64,000 nt of DNA from Porticoccus sp905181945 (GTDB taxonomy: Bacteria; Pseudomonadota; Gammaproteobacteria; Pseudomonadales; Porticoccaceae): assembly GCF_047729555.1 (NCBI RefSeq), contig NZ_CP159825.1:930001-994000 (forward strand). Reading direction: 5' to 3'. Positions within the stretch are counted from its first letter, which is position 1. Every line of letters begins with the position of its first letter. Of this stretch, positions 1 through 9,600 are shown in pieces. Position numbers and translations under genes: made by a program. Under the pieces are notes generated by a model that worked only from the letters and a program-made list of their open reading frames with translations, did no database searches and was not told the origin of the DNA.

Positions 1-1
1 T

Positions 2-886
2 GGAATTTTTAAACATCAGGCCTCTTGCCCATTCAATGCGTTTGCGATTCATCGCTTGGGAGCAAAAGATACACCGACCCCTGAGTTAGGTTTATCCGCT
101 GCAGATAGAGGTTCCATTATTCATCGATGCATGGAGATTTTTTGGCAGCAGATTATCACTCATGAACAGTTAATCAGCCTAACAGAAAAGGCTCTTGTCG
201 AGCTAGTAGCTATGAGTATCAACCAAGCACTCAAACGCTGGGAAAGAGCGCGGCCAGATATCTTTAGGCCAAAATTTACCTCTTTGGAAAAAATACGTTT
301 ATCCCGCTTACTGCTTCAATGGCTAGACATGGAAAAAGGGCGGATTCCATTCTCTGTTTTCGCTGTAGAACAAGAGATGACAGGTGATTTCCACGGTCTC
401 CCCCTGAAACTAAAAATAGACCGCGTAGACCAGCTAAAAGATGGAAGAAAAATCATTATTGACTACAAAACAGGTGAGAGCCCTAAGGCTGACTGGGAGG
501 GAGATCGCCTTAAAGAACCGCAGGTTCCACTGTATGCAGTTTTTTCCAAGACCCCAATAGCGGCAGCAGTTTTAGGAAAAATACACATATCAGGACAAAG
601 CTTCATAGGACTCTCTGAAACGTCAGGCCTAACGCCAAATGTTAGCGCAACAGAAAAGGATTTGAGTGCGCACATAATACAATGGGAGGACTCACTAAAA
701 GCACTGGCTGAAGAGTTTTTACAAGGATACGCAGCCGTAGAATACATCACAAAAAATGATCTGAGATATGAAGAATATCTTAAGCCTCTTAATCGTATAG
801 ATGATAATGACATGGAACTTTACATGGAACTATCGTCAAGTGAAAAAAACCCTGATGCAGCACAAAAAGAGGGGTTAGGATCATGA
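2..886 (+). CDS. PD-(D/E)XK nuclease family DNA repair protein, C-terminal part (5' end outside window)
   Basis: The reading frame is open from the first bases of the window, so this is the last 294 codons of a longer gene; the leucine codon at 56 is internal. The visible part begins with a Cys-Pro-Phe segment and then a RGSIIHR-type helix, both typical of the AddB-like C-terminal nuclease fold. An acidic residue in FAVEQEM, an IDRVD strand, DYKTG and a downstream Q-x3-Y complete the PD-(D/E)XK active-site pattern. Such proteins (the family often called probable DNA repair protein) pair with a UvrD-type helicase, and this gene overlaps exactly such a gene by 4 bp (ATGA). Likely role: nuclease subunit in processing double-strand DNA ends. 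The family assignment is fairly sure; the exact complex is inferred. Confidence 0.82.
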   Translation, partial: GIFKHQASCPFNAFAIHRLGAKDTPTPELGLSAADRGSIIHRCMEIFWQQIITHEQLISLTEKALVELVAMSINQALKRWERARPDIFRPKFTSLEKIRLSRLLLQWLDMEKGRIPFSVFAVEQEMTGDFHGLPLKLKIDRVDQLKDGRKIIIDYKTGESPKADWEGDRLKEPQVPLYAVFSKTPIAAAVLGKIHISGQSFIGLSETSGLTPNVSATEKDLSAHIIQWEDSLKALAEEFLQGYAAVEYITKNDLRYEEYLKPLNRIDDNDMELYMELSSSEKNPDAAQKEGLGS

Positions 887-3800
887 AAATACTGGATGCT
901 AAAGTAAGAAAGGTCGCTCTAGAACCCTTTAGATCTTTCGCTATTTCAGCGCCAGCGGGATCGGGTAAAACAGAGCTATTAACTCAAAGGGTATTAAGAT
1001 TACTTGCTGTCGTTAACGACCCAGAAGAAATATTGTGCATGACTTTTACAAAAAAATCTGCCCATGAAATGCAGCATCGTGTTTTTAAAAATTTAACTGA
1101 TGCATCAAAAATAATCACACTCAATGAGAGCGCCGATCAACTCCAGGGGCATCAAAAAATAACTATAGAGCTTGCATTAAAAGCGTTAGCTCAAAATAAA
1201 AAAAGAGGCTGGAATTTACTCGAAAATCCGTCTCGATTACGAGTTAATACTATCGATGGGTTTTGCCGAAAACTAGCGTCACAGCTGCCCATTGAAAGTA
1301 ATATCGGTCAACATTCCGAGCTTCTAGACAGTCCAACCACCTTCTGTCGCAAAGTGATAGCAGAAGTCCTTCTATCGATGCTTGAGGAAAATGATGCGCT
1401 GGGGAGTGCAGTAGCGACACTTTTATCTCATCTAGATAATGATCTCAATAAACTTGAACTATTATTGACTGGGTTATTAGAAAACCGAGTTCAATTCATT
1501 GGGCAGCTGTATCAAGCTCATGACGCTAGAGACGATCTAGAAAGAAACCTAAATGAAGTACTAGAAGAAACTCTTTATGATGCTAAGCAGCTATTAGCAC
1601 CCCATGAATCGGAGATTGCGTTATTGGCGGACTATGCTGCTAGCAATTCTCTAAAGGGCGGTGATATGACATGGTGTCTGGGGTTAAAAAAACTCCCAGA
1701 AGCCAATGTAGATCAATATCATCAATGGCTGGGGCTCTGCGCAATGCTCATGACAAAAGATGAAAGAGCGCCAGCATGGAGGATGCAATGCACTGCGAAA
1801 CAGGGATTTCCAACAATTATAGAGGGTGTTGAAGATAAAAAAGAATCTAAAGCACAGGCACAATTAAAAAAAACTACTCTGTTAGCTCTGATTGATAAAC
1901 TAAAATCTATTCCCGGTATTCTTGAAACTCTAGTTGATATACGTCACCTGCCGCCCTCTTCCTATAATGACAACCAATGGGCGGTAATTAATGCGCTTTC
2001 TTTACTACTTAAAGTTTTAAATGCTCATCTGGCCGTAGCATTTCAAAAAAACCAAGCATGCGACTACACAGAAATCACCTTAGCAGCCTTGCGCGCCCTA
2101 GGTACAGATGAGGCACCTACAGAACTTGCGCTTAAACTAGATTATTCCATCAAACATATTTTAATAGATGAATTTCAGGATACTTCTTCAGTACAGTTTA
2201 ACCTCTTGGAGAGTCTAACCAGAGGATGGCAGTCTGATGATGGCAGGAGTCTATTTATTGTTGGCGATCCAATGCAATGCCTTTACAGTTGGCGTGGCGC
2301 GAATGTGGGGCAATTCATACAAATAAGAACTTCACCGATAGGCGGTATACAGCTCGAGCCTCTTGATCTAACAGTGAACTTCAGATCACAAGACACAATC
2401 GTTAAATGGGTCAATCATACCTTTGATGGCGCTTTTCCCGAAAAAGATAATATCAGCCGGGGATCCATCAGCTACAGAGCATCGACTGCGTTCCATCAAA
2501 GCCCTCAATCCACCTTAAGTCAAAACGAAAAGTCAGTAACCATCGATGCATTCGTTGACTACCCAAACCCAGAGGGGTCAGCAGCGGAAGCTGCTCATAT
2601 AACATCGCTGGTTTGCCAAGCAAAGAAAAAAAGTCCCAAAGGATCTATCGCTATTCTGGTTCGTCAACGCAGAGCGCTAACAGACATTCTTGTATCATTA
2701 CAGAAAGAAGGTCTTAGCTGGCAAGCCACAGAGATCGACCCTCTGAGCGGCCGTATGCCTATTATTGACCTAAAGTCTCTAACCAGGGCCTTGATTTCGC
2801 CAGCTGATCGGGTCGCTTGGTTGTCTATCTTAAGAGCCCCTTGGTGCGGACTAGACCTTAATGATCTATTCCAAGTAGCTAACTATGTTGCTCCAGAAGA
2901 AAATGGTCCGTCATCAGGAAAGAGCTATCCTCTTGTTATGGCAAATCTGTTTCGATCTTCTGAGATTTCAGGAATTTCAGAAAGCGGTCAAAAGATACTC
3001 TGCCGCATCAGCGCCGTTATGAAAAAAAACTGGGAGGAGCGCTACAGAAAACCCTTTAGAGTTTGGGTGGAGGCTGTCTGGGTTGAACTTGGCGGCATCG
3101 CTTCGCTGCGCTCAAGCGTAGAATTTAGTGATTGTCAGCAATATTTTGACCTATTGGAACGACATGAAAAATTTGGCCAGATTACCGACTGGGCAACATT
3201 TGAAAGAGCTTTAGAGAAGCTATACGCAAAGCCTAACGAACAAGCCGATATAAGCTTGCATGTCATGACCATCCATAAAGCAAAAGGTTTGGAGTTTGAT
3301 ACAGTAATAATTCCCGGCCTAAATAGGCAATCAAAATCTAGCGATCATCCACTGGTTCTGTGGCATGAACGGTTGAATAAAACAGGGAAAAACCGGCTTA
3401 TTATTGCTCCGCTCAAGAAAACTGGCCAAGACCATGACCCTCTGTTTGATCACCTTAGAAAAGAAAAGGTATTGCGAGAAAAGCTGGAAACAACCAGAGT
3501 AATTTATGTTGGGGTCACCCGAGCTGTCAAACAACTACATTTAACATATGCCATCAATTCTGATAAAAAAAATCCGAAAGAGTACAATGATCCGATAGCT
3601 AGTAGTCTGCTAAAGGCTCTTATTGGGAGCAATAGAGACAAAGACTGCTTTAAGGTCGATCCATCGGTCTCTTTCAAAGAACATCGCTATCAACCCATAG
3701 ATGAACACAGCAGTGATGTCAGCCCCGCTGTCGTTTTAGGATCCATAAATAGACTTCCTGTTGACTGGATTCCACCATCCACTTTCAATAAAAATAACAT

Positions 3801-4377
3801 CGATCTAATAAATCTAGATAAAAAAATACTGGAGTCCATATCATTAACTAATGTGGTTGCTCGCCATACCGGTACTATTTTGCATCGCACATTACGACAG
3901 CTTGTATTAGATGGCATTGATAAATGGGATAACAAGAGAATTCAAGATCAACGGCCATTCTGGCAATCACAACTACAGCAACTTGGGGTTATCAACTACG
4001 ATCAACCCCTAATCCTACTTGAACGCGCTATTAATGGCTGCCTCAAAGACAAAAAAAATCATTGGATTTTTGAATCCAGTCACCAAGAAAGCAGACATGA
4101 GCATGCTATCGGATATCAAGGGTTAAAAAATGGTGCATCTCACACTTCTATTATAGATCGCTGCTTCATCATGGAGGGTATTCAGTGGATTATTGATTAC
4201 AAATCAACCGAACCAATGAAAGGAGAACCGCAAGATATTTTTTTACAACGCGAAGTTGCCCAGTACAAAGATCAACTCAAACACTACCAGTACCTTCTCA
4301 AGAAAATGAATAATTTGCCCACAAAAATAAGCCTTTATTTTCCATTAATACAATGCCTGGAAACTATCCAGTCATAA
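883..4377 (+). CDS. UvrD/AddA-type DNA helicase with C-terminal nuclease domain
   Basis: A 1164-residue superfamily 1 helicase. Walker A is SAPAGSGKT at residues 22-30. Walker B (LIDEFQDT) lies near residue 430 and is followed by a GDPMQCLYSWRGA motif III region. A motif V/VI region, VMTIHKAKGLEFD, lies near residue 795, with TRVIYVGVTRA after it. The C-terminus carries a second PD-(D/E)XK nuclease signature (IIDR, then WIIDYKST near residue 1104). This domain order matches AddA/RecB-like exonuclease V subunits. It is translationally coupled to the preceding nuclease gene through an ATGA overlap, so the two probably form an AddAB-like heterodimer that resects broken DNA ends. Whether it replaces or accompanies RecBCD cannot be judged from this window. 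Confidence 0.87.
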   Translation: MKILDAKVRKVALEPFRSFAISAPAGSGKTELLTQRVLRLLAVVNDPEEILCMTFTKKSAHEMQHRVFKNLTDASKIITLNESADQLQGHQKITIELALKALAQNKKRGWNLLENPSRLRVNTIDGFCRKLASQLPIESNIGQHSELLDSPTTFCRKVIAEVLLSMLEENDALGSAVATLLSHLDNDLNKLELLLTGLLENRVQFIGQLYQAHDARDDLERNLNEVLEETLYDAKQLLAPHESEIALLADYAASNSLKGGDMTWCLGLKKLPEANVDQYHQWLGLCAMLMTKDERAPAWRMQCTAKQGFPTIIEGVEDKKESKAQAQLKKTTLLALIDKLKSIPGILETLVDIRHLPPSSYNDNQWAVINALSLLLKVLNAHLAVAFQKNQACDYTEITLAALRALGTDEAPTELALKLDYSIKHILIDEFQDTSSVQFNLLESLTRGWQSDDGRSLFIVGDPMQCLYSWRGANVGQFIQIRTSPIGGIQLEPLDLTVNFRSQDTIVKWVNHTFDGAFPEKDNISRGSISYRASTAFHQSPQSTLSQNEKSVTIDAFVDYPNPEGSAAEAAHITSLVCQAKKKSPKGSIAILVRQRRALTDILVSLQKEGLSWQATEIDPLSGRMPIIDLKSLTRALISPADRVAWLSILRAPWCGLDLNDLFQVANYVAPEENGPSSGKSYPLVMANLFRSSEISGISESGQKILCRISAVMKKNWEERYRKPFRVWVEAVWVELGGIASLRSSVEFSDCQQYFDLLERHEKFGQITDWATFERALEKLYAKPNEQADISLHVMTIHKAKGLEFDTVIIPGLNRQSKSSDHPLVLWHERLNKTGKNRLIIAPLKKTGQDHDPLFDHLRKEKVLREKLETTRVIYVGVTRAVKQLHLTYAINSDKKNPKEYNDPIASSLLKALIGSNRDKDCFKVDPSVSFKEHRYQPIDEHSSDVSPAVVLGSINRLPVDWIPPSTFNKNNIDLINLDKKILESISLTNVVARHTGTILHRTLRQLVLDGIDKWDNKRIQDQRPFWQSQLQQLGVINYDQPLILLERAINGCLKDKKNHWIFESSHQESRHEHAIGYQGLKNGASHTSIIDRCFIMEGIQWIIDYKSTEPMKGEPQDIFLQREVAQYKDQLKHYQYLLKKMNNLPTKISLYFPLIQCLETIQS

Positions 4378-4392
4378 TTTTGTATCGAGTGA

Positions 4393-4537
4393 CGACTAAT
4401 ATTTAGCTGATGGCAATCAAAAATATGGTATAAATCTCTATAAATCATAGTCTTCAAGGATTTTTTGGAGTCTTTTCTATGCCCTATGTGTTAAATTTTC
4501 ATGTAGAATGGTGACATTAGAAATGAAATATTAGTCG
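4393..4537. repeat. 12-bp perfect inverted repeat bracketing the aroG leader
   Basis: CGACTAATATTT at 4393-4404 is perfectly complementary to AAATATTAGTCG at 4526-4537, 121 bp apart. The right arm ends 13 bp before the aroG start codon, so it covers the likely ribosome-binding region. The sequence between the arms is AT-rich and contains no ORF. Possible meanings are a long-range RNA stem masking the aroG start, two operator copies, or a 145-bp MITE-like remnant. The repeat itself is certain; the meaning is not. Confidence 0.5.
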
Positions 4538-4550
4538 GTGCATAAAACAA

Positions 4551-5624
4551 ATGATACAAGCTGTTGAAAACATCAATATTGAATCACAGGAAATATTGAT
4601 AACGCCTAAGGCTCTAAAAGAAAAAATACAAATTAGTGGTGTTGCACGAAAAACAATAACTGATGGCCGAAATGCTATCGAAAATATTCTTGATCGAAAA
4701 GATCACAGAGTATTCGTTGTTGTTGGTCCCTGCTCTATCCATGATGTTGATGCCGCTATAGATTATGCCAAAAAACTAAAAATTCTAGCTGAAGAAGTTA
4801 GCGACACTCTATGCTTGGTGATGAGGGTCTATTTTGAAAAACCTCGGACCACCACGGGATGGAAAGGGCTTATCAACGACCCCCATTTAAATGACTCATT
4901 TAAGATTACTGAAGGGCTTCATATAGGAAGGCGGCTGCTGCTGGATATAGCTGAAATAGGACTGCCGACAGCCACCGAGGCTCTCGACCCCATTTCTCCT
5001 CAATATATGCATGATTTAATCGCATGGTCTGCTGTTGGTGCCAGAACTACAGAATCTCAAACTCATCGCGAAATGGCCTCAGGCCTCTCCTCAACAGTAG
5101 GATTTAAGAATGGTACTGATGGCAGCTTATCCGTTGCGATCAATGCACTGAAATCTGTTGCTAGCCCGCATCGCTTTTTAGGCATCAATTCTGAAGGCAA
5201 TGTATCTGTTGTAACAACAGCAGGAAATCCATACTCTCACGTAGTACTTCGTGGTGGTGATGGAAAGCCTAATTACGACTCAGTCAGTGTTTCTCTTGCT
5301 GAGCAACAGCTGCAATCCTCAAGAATATCAGCAAACATTATGGTTGACTGTAGTCATGCTAATTCAAATAAAAATCATGAGCTGCAACCCTTAGTGGTGG
5401 AAAATGTCACCAATCAAATCCTAGAAGGAAATAAATCGATTATAGGGATGATGATTGAAAGCAACATTAATGCTGGAAATCAGAGCCTGCCGGCTGATAC
5501 CAAGGACCTTAAGTATGGTATATCTATAACCGATGCCTGTATTGATTGGGCAACCACTGAAATCACAATACGAACAATGCGTGATAAATTAAAAGATGTA
5601 CTGAGGGATAGAGAGAACAGCTAG
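4551..5624 (+). CDS. aroG: 3-deoxy-7-phosphoheptulonate synthase (DAHP synthase, class I)
   Basis: Condenses phosphoenolpyruvate with erythrose 4-phosphate, the first step of the shikimate pathway to aromatic amino acids. At 357 residues it matches the AroF/G/H family (about 350). Diagnostic motifs are VVGPCSIHD (metal-binding Cys), MRVYFEKPRTTTGWKG, GARTTESQTHRE and the late DCSHANSNK. The sequence does not tell which aromatic amino acid inhibits it, so the aroG symbol stands for the family rather than a Phe-sensitive isozyme. The start ATG at 4551 has no strong Shine-Dalgarno and lies just after the right arm of the 12-bp inverted repeat. The gene is convergent with nfuA. Confidence 0.9.
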   Translation: MIQAVENINIESQEILITPKALKEKIQISGVARKTITDGRNAIENILDRKDHRVFVVVGPCSIHDVDAAIDYAKKLKILAEEVSDTLCLVMRVYFEKPRTTTGWKGLINDPHLNDSFKITEGLHIGRRLLLDIAEIGLPTATEALDPISPQYMHDLIAWSAVGARTTESQTHREMASGLSSTVGFKNGTDGSLSVAINALKSVASPHRFLGINSEGNVSVVTTAGNPYSHVVLRGGDGKPNYDSVSVSLAEQQLQSSRISANIMVDCSHANSNKNHELQPLVVENVTNQILEGNKSIIGMMIESNINAGNQSLPADTKDLKYGISITDACIDWATTEITIRTMRDKLKDVLRDRENS

Positions 5625-5654
5625 CTGTGTGTATCGCGAGATAACCCGCTAAGG

Positions 5655-6236
5655 TTACATATATGCTTTGCTTCGGTCGGTATGGTCTGTCACATCCTTG
5701 ATGCCTTTAAGTTCAGGGATCTTGTCCATCATGGTTTTCTCTACGCCTTCTTTTAAGGTGACATCGGCCGATCCGCAGCCCTGACAACCACCGCCAAATT
5801 TAAGAATAGCAATATCGTCCACTACTTCCTCTAAGCTAATATTTCCACCATGGGCAGCCAGCCCGGGATTAACATCATTATGCAGAACATAATTAATTTT
5901 ATCTTCGATTGGACTATCATCGTCGATGTTAGGCATCCGAGAGTTTGGAGCTCTTATTGTTAGCTGGCCGCCAAACTTATCATCAGAGTAATCTACCGTG
6001 GCCTCCTCTAAAAATCGCAGACTTGCCTGTCCAAAATAAGCCTTGAAGCCAGTAAATTCCATGATAGTATCATCTTCTTTCTCTTCACCAGGACGACAAT
6101 AGGCAATACAAGTTTCAGCTTTAGGTGTTCCCGGGTCAGAAACAAACATACGGATTCCAATACCACTTGTATCTTGCTTAACAAGTAGCTCGGCAAGATA
6201 CTTCTGCGCGGATTCTGTGATGGTGATATTTAACAT
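5655..6236 (-). CDS. nfuA: Fe-S biogenesis protein NfuA
   Basis: A carrier that receives an iron-sulfur cluster and delivers it to target enzymes. The 193 residues match E. coli NfuA (191). The N-terminal half is an A-type (IscA-like) domain. The C-terminal half is a NifU-like domain with the cluster-binding CxxC in FGGGCQGCGSADVTLKEG. The gene is monocistronic and lies between convergent aroG and divergent metH. It fits with the ISC operon elsewhere in the window as a downstream carrier. Confidence 0.93.
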   Translation of the reverse strand: MLNITITESAQKYLAELLVKQDTSGIGIRMFVSDPGTPKAETCIAYCRPGEEKEDDTIMEFTGFKAYFGQASLRFLEEATVDYSDDKFGGQLTIRAPNSRMPNIDDDSPIEDKINYVLHNDVNPGLAAHGGNISLEEVVDDIAILKFGGGCQGCGSADVTLKEGVEKTMMDKIPELKGIKDVTDHTDRSKAYM

Positions 6237-6483
6237 TTTTGTGCCTAAAATTATTTATTTACCTAAAGTTTTATCTAATCAAGCTGGTTGCTTTACTTTA
6301 ACATTCTTACCTTATATCGACAATCAACTCAACTGGGGCAAGATGCTATTTTATGTGTACATAAGGGCAATGCAAAGAATATTAATTGATTCCAAAATTT
6401 AAGATGCCCAAAGTCTATTCCTGTTAAACTATACTCTCATTTCTTGATATGGAAGGTTCTATAAAAATATTTAATCTCCACAG

Positions 6484-6500
6484 ATCAAAAGATATAAGAT
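6484..6500. promoter_or_regulatory. degenerate second copy of the metH-upstream palindrome
   Basis: ATCAAAAGATATAAGAT at 6484-6500 resembles the palindrome at 6513-6542 with its central six bases removed: ATCAAAA, then GATATA, then GAT. It lies 12 bp upstream of that palindrome. Two related sites side by side would fit cooperative regulator binding. The similarity was found by eye and could be chance in AT-rich DNA. Confidence 0.3.
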
Positions 6501-6512
6501 GCAGTCTAACAA

Positions 6513-6542
6513 AATCTATATCAAAATATTTTGATATAGATT
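6513..6542. promoter_or_regulatory. perfect 30-bp palindrome upstream of metH, candidate operator
   Basis: The left half, AATCTATATCAAAAT, is followed directly by its exact reverse complement, giving 30 bp with no mismatch and no spacer. It sits 112 bp upstream of the metH ATG, inside the 418-bp nfuA-metH gap (6237-6654), which otherwise shows only AT-rich sequence and no credible ORF or riboswitch. A T-run does not follow it, so a terminator is unlikely. Methionine-cycle genes in proteobacteria are controlled by MetJ, MetR, SahR or SamR. The site does not look like a MetJ box or a MetR TGAA-N5-TTCA site, so an SahR/SamR-like or other repressor is possible. Confidence 0.55.
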
Positions 6543-6654
6543 AAGTAACATGATAAAATCTTTACCTATTAAGCAATACTATTACAGCAAAAGAGCTATT
6601 AGAATTCTTTCACAATCCTAATGCTTCTGCTGAAAAAAATAGTATAAAAAAATT

Positions 6655-9600
6655 ATGGACCAAAAATTGAACAATCGCGATATTCGTATAAAAAAATTAT
6701 ACCAAGAATCACTCCATCGAATCTTAATTCTTGATGGTGCTATGGGTACGATGATTCAAAGGCATAAGCTTAATGAATCCGACTATAAGGGTGAGCGCTT
6801 CAAGTCTTTTAATCAAGCGGTGGCGGGCAACAATGACCTTCTCTCTTTAACTCAACCGGATATCATTCAAAATATACATTTGGCCTACCTAAAAGCTGGT
6901 GCCGATATTATTGAAACCAACACATTCAATTCTACTTCAGTCTCTCTTGCTGATTACAGCATGGAATCATTGGTATATGAGCTAAACAAAACTGGCGCCG
7001 AGCTTGCACGAGCGGCCTGTGATCAAATTGCTACACCAGAAAAACCTAGATGGGTTGCTGGGGTCTTAGGTCCAACCAGTCGAACATTATCTATATCTCC
7101 TGATGTTAATGATCCCGCTGCACGCAATACTAGTTTTGATGAGCTGGTAGAAACGTATATCGAAGCAACCGAAGGGCTTATTGCTGGCGGCAGCGATATT
7201 ATATTAATAGAAACAATCTTTGACACTTTAAATGCGAAGGCAGCAATTTTTGCAGTAAAGCTAGCCTTCGAAAAACTGGGTTTCGATTTACCAATCATGT
7301 TATCAGGGACTATTACAGACGCTAGCGGAAGAACGCTCTCAGGGCAAACACCTGAAGCTTTTTGGAATTCAGTTGCTCACGCAAAACCTTTCTCTATTGG
7401 CTTTAACTGCGCGCTGGGAGCAAAAGAGCTTAGACCTCATATAGAGGAACTGTCTCGACTTTGCGACACCCTTGTTAGCGCACATCCTAATGCTGGATTG
7501 CCAAATGAATTTGGTGAATATGATCAAACTCCACAAGAAATGACAGCAATTGTTGCTGAATTTGCTGAATCTGGATTAGTTAACATTATTGGTGGTTGCT
7601 GTGGAACAACACCAGAGCATATTAAGGATATCGCGGATAGCGTCAAACAGTTTAAGTCTCGCCTGATACCCAAGATAAAGCCCGCCTGCCGCCTATCTGG
7701 ACTAGAAGCTTATACTATTTATGAAGACTCCTTGTTTGTAAACGTAGGGGAACGCTGCAATGTTACAGGCTCCGCTCGTTTCAAAAAATTAATATTAGAT
7801 GGGGAGTATGAAGAAGCTTTAGCTGTAGCGCGTCAACAAGTAGAAGATGGTGCCCAAATCATCGATATCAATATGGATGAAGGCATGCTCGATGCGCATC
7901 ATGCTATGACTACTTTTCTTAAGTTAATTGCTTCTGAGCCAGACATATCAAAAGTTCCATTGATGATCGACTCTTCTAAATGGGACGTCATCGAGGCAGG
8001 CCTAAAGTGGGTTCAAGGAAAATGTATTGTAAACTCTATTAGCCTAAAGGAAGGCGAAGAGCCTTTTGTAAGGCAAGCAAAATTGTGTAAAAAATATGGG
8101 GCAGCTGTTGTAATTATGGCTTTTGACACCAAAGGTCAGGCTGACAGCCTAGAACGTAGAAAAGAAATATGCCAGCGCAGCTATAACATCTTGGTAAATG
8201 AAGTTGGGTTTAATGCGGAAGATATAATCTTCGATCCAAATGTATTCGCAGTTGCAACAGGTATAGAGGAGCATAACAACTATGCAGTCGATTTTATTGA
8301 AAGTACTAGATGGATTAAACAGAACCTGCCTCTCGCTCTGATATCTGGGGGGATTAGCAATGTTTCATTCTCATTCCGTGGAAATAATCCAGTAAGGGAA
8401 GCCATTCATTCAGTATTTCTCCTCTATGCCATTCGTGCTGGTTTAAGCATGGGTATTGTTAATGCGGGACAGTTAACAGTTTATAGTGAGATCCCTGAAG
8501 AGCTCTGCAAAAAAGTAGATGAAGTCATTCTAAACCTTTCACCTGAAAGCACAGAGAATCTCGTCGCTATAGCTCAAAATTATCATGTCGATGGGCCTAA
8601 TAAAGAAAATAAATCAGATATAGAATGGCGCTCATGGCCAATTGAAAAACGCTTAGAACACGCCTTAGTTAAAGGAATAACTACTTATATCATCGAAGAT
8701 ACCGAAGAGTGCCGCATTAAGTCAGAACGACCCCTCCATGTGATTGAGGGTCCCCTAATGGATGGAATGAATGTAGTGGGCGATTTATTTGGGGAGGGAA
8801 AAATGTTTCTCCCGCAAGTGGTCAAATCTGCTCGAGTAATGAAACAATCGGTTGCTCACCTTCAACCCTTTATTGAAAGCGAAAAAGGGGGGAAGGCAAA
8901 AAATAATGGGAAAATATTGATGGCCACAGTAAAAGGTGACGTCCACGATATTGGTAAAAATATCGTTGGAGTAGTCCTTGGCTGCAATAATTATGAGGTG
9001 ATTGATCTGGGTGTCATGGTTTCAGCTGAAAAAATTATAGAGACTGCCATACAAGAGAACGTAGATATTATTGGCCTATCTGGGCTTATCACGCCCTCTC
9101 TGGATGAAATGGTTCATATAGCCAGCGAGCTTGAGCGTCAAAACTTAAATTTTCCGCTTCTCATTGGTGGAGCAACTACGTCCAAAGCGCACACAGCGGT
9201 TAAAATTGATCCTAACTATCATCGAAATCAAACAATTTATGTTCCTGATGCCTCTAGGGCTGTCGGGGTGGCCAGCAAGCTTCTCAATAAAGAGGAGCGA
9301 GACAACTATGTTACTCAAATCCAAACAGATTACGAGCAAGTTCGCGCTAGGATGATCAATCGAAAACCAAGAAATGCCGCTCTTACTTATGTCGAAGCTA
9401 AAGAGGCTGGCCCCGTAATGGATTGGCAGCAGTACACCCCGCCGATACCTCGCGTTCTGGGGGTTCAAGTGTTAGACAATTATCCACTTGAGTTATTGCT
9501 AGATTCTATCGACTGGACTCCCTTTTTTGTTACATGGGATCTTGCAGGAAAGTACCCCAAGATACTTAGTGACACAGTAGTAGGAAAAGTCGCGACTGAG

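Noticed and set aside
463..813. 116-codon ORF on the minus strand opposite the nuclease gene
   Set aside because: Antisense to the conserved DYKTG region; composition is typical of a shadow frame.
5642..5657. Terminator between aroG and nfuA (TAACC/GGTTA hairpin)
   Set aside because: Only a 5-bp stem, overlapping the nfuA stop, with no T-run.
6217..6402. 61-codon ORF overlapping the nfuA start
   Set aside because: No ribosome-binding site or family resemblance, and it overlaps the nfuA 5' end on the other strand.
6237..6654. SAM, SAH or cobalamin riboswitch upstream of metH
   Set aside because: No recognisable conserved core (for example a B12-box-like element) was seen; the only strong structure is the palindrome.
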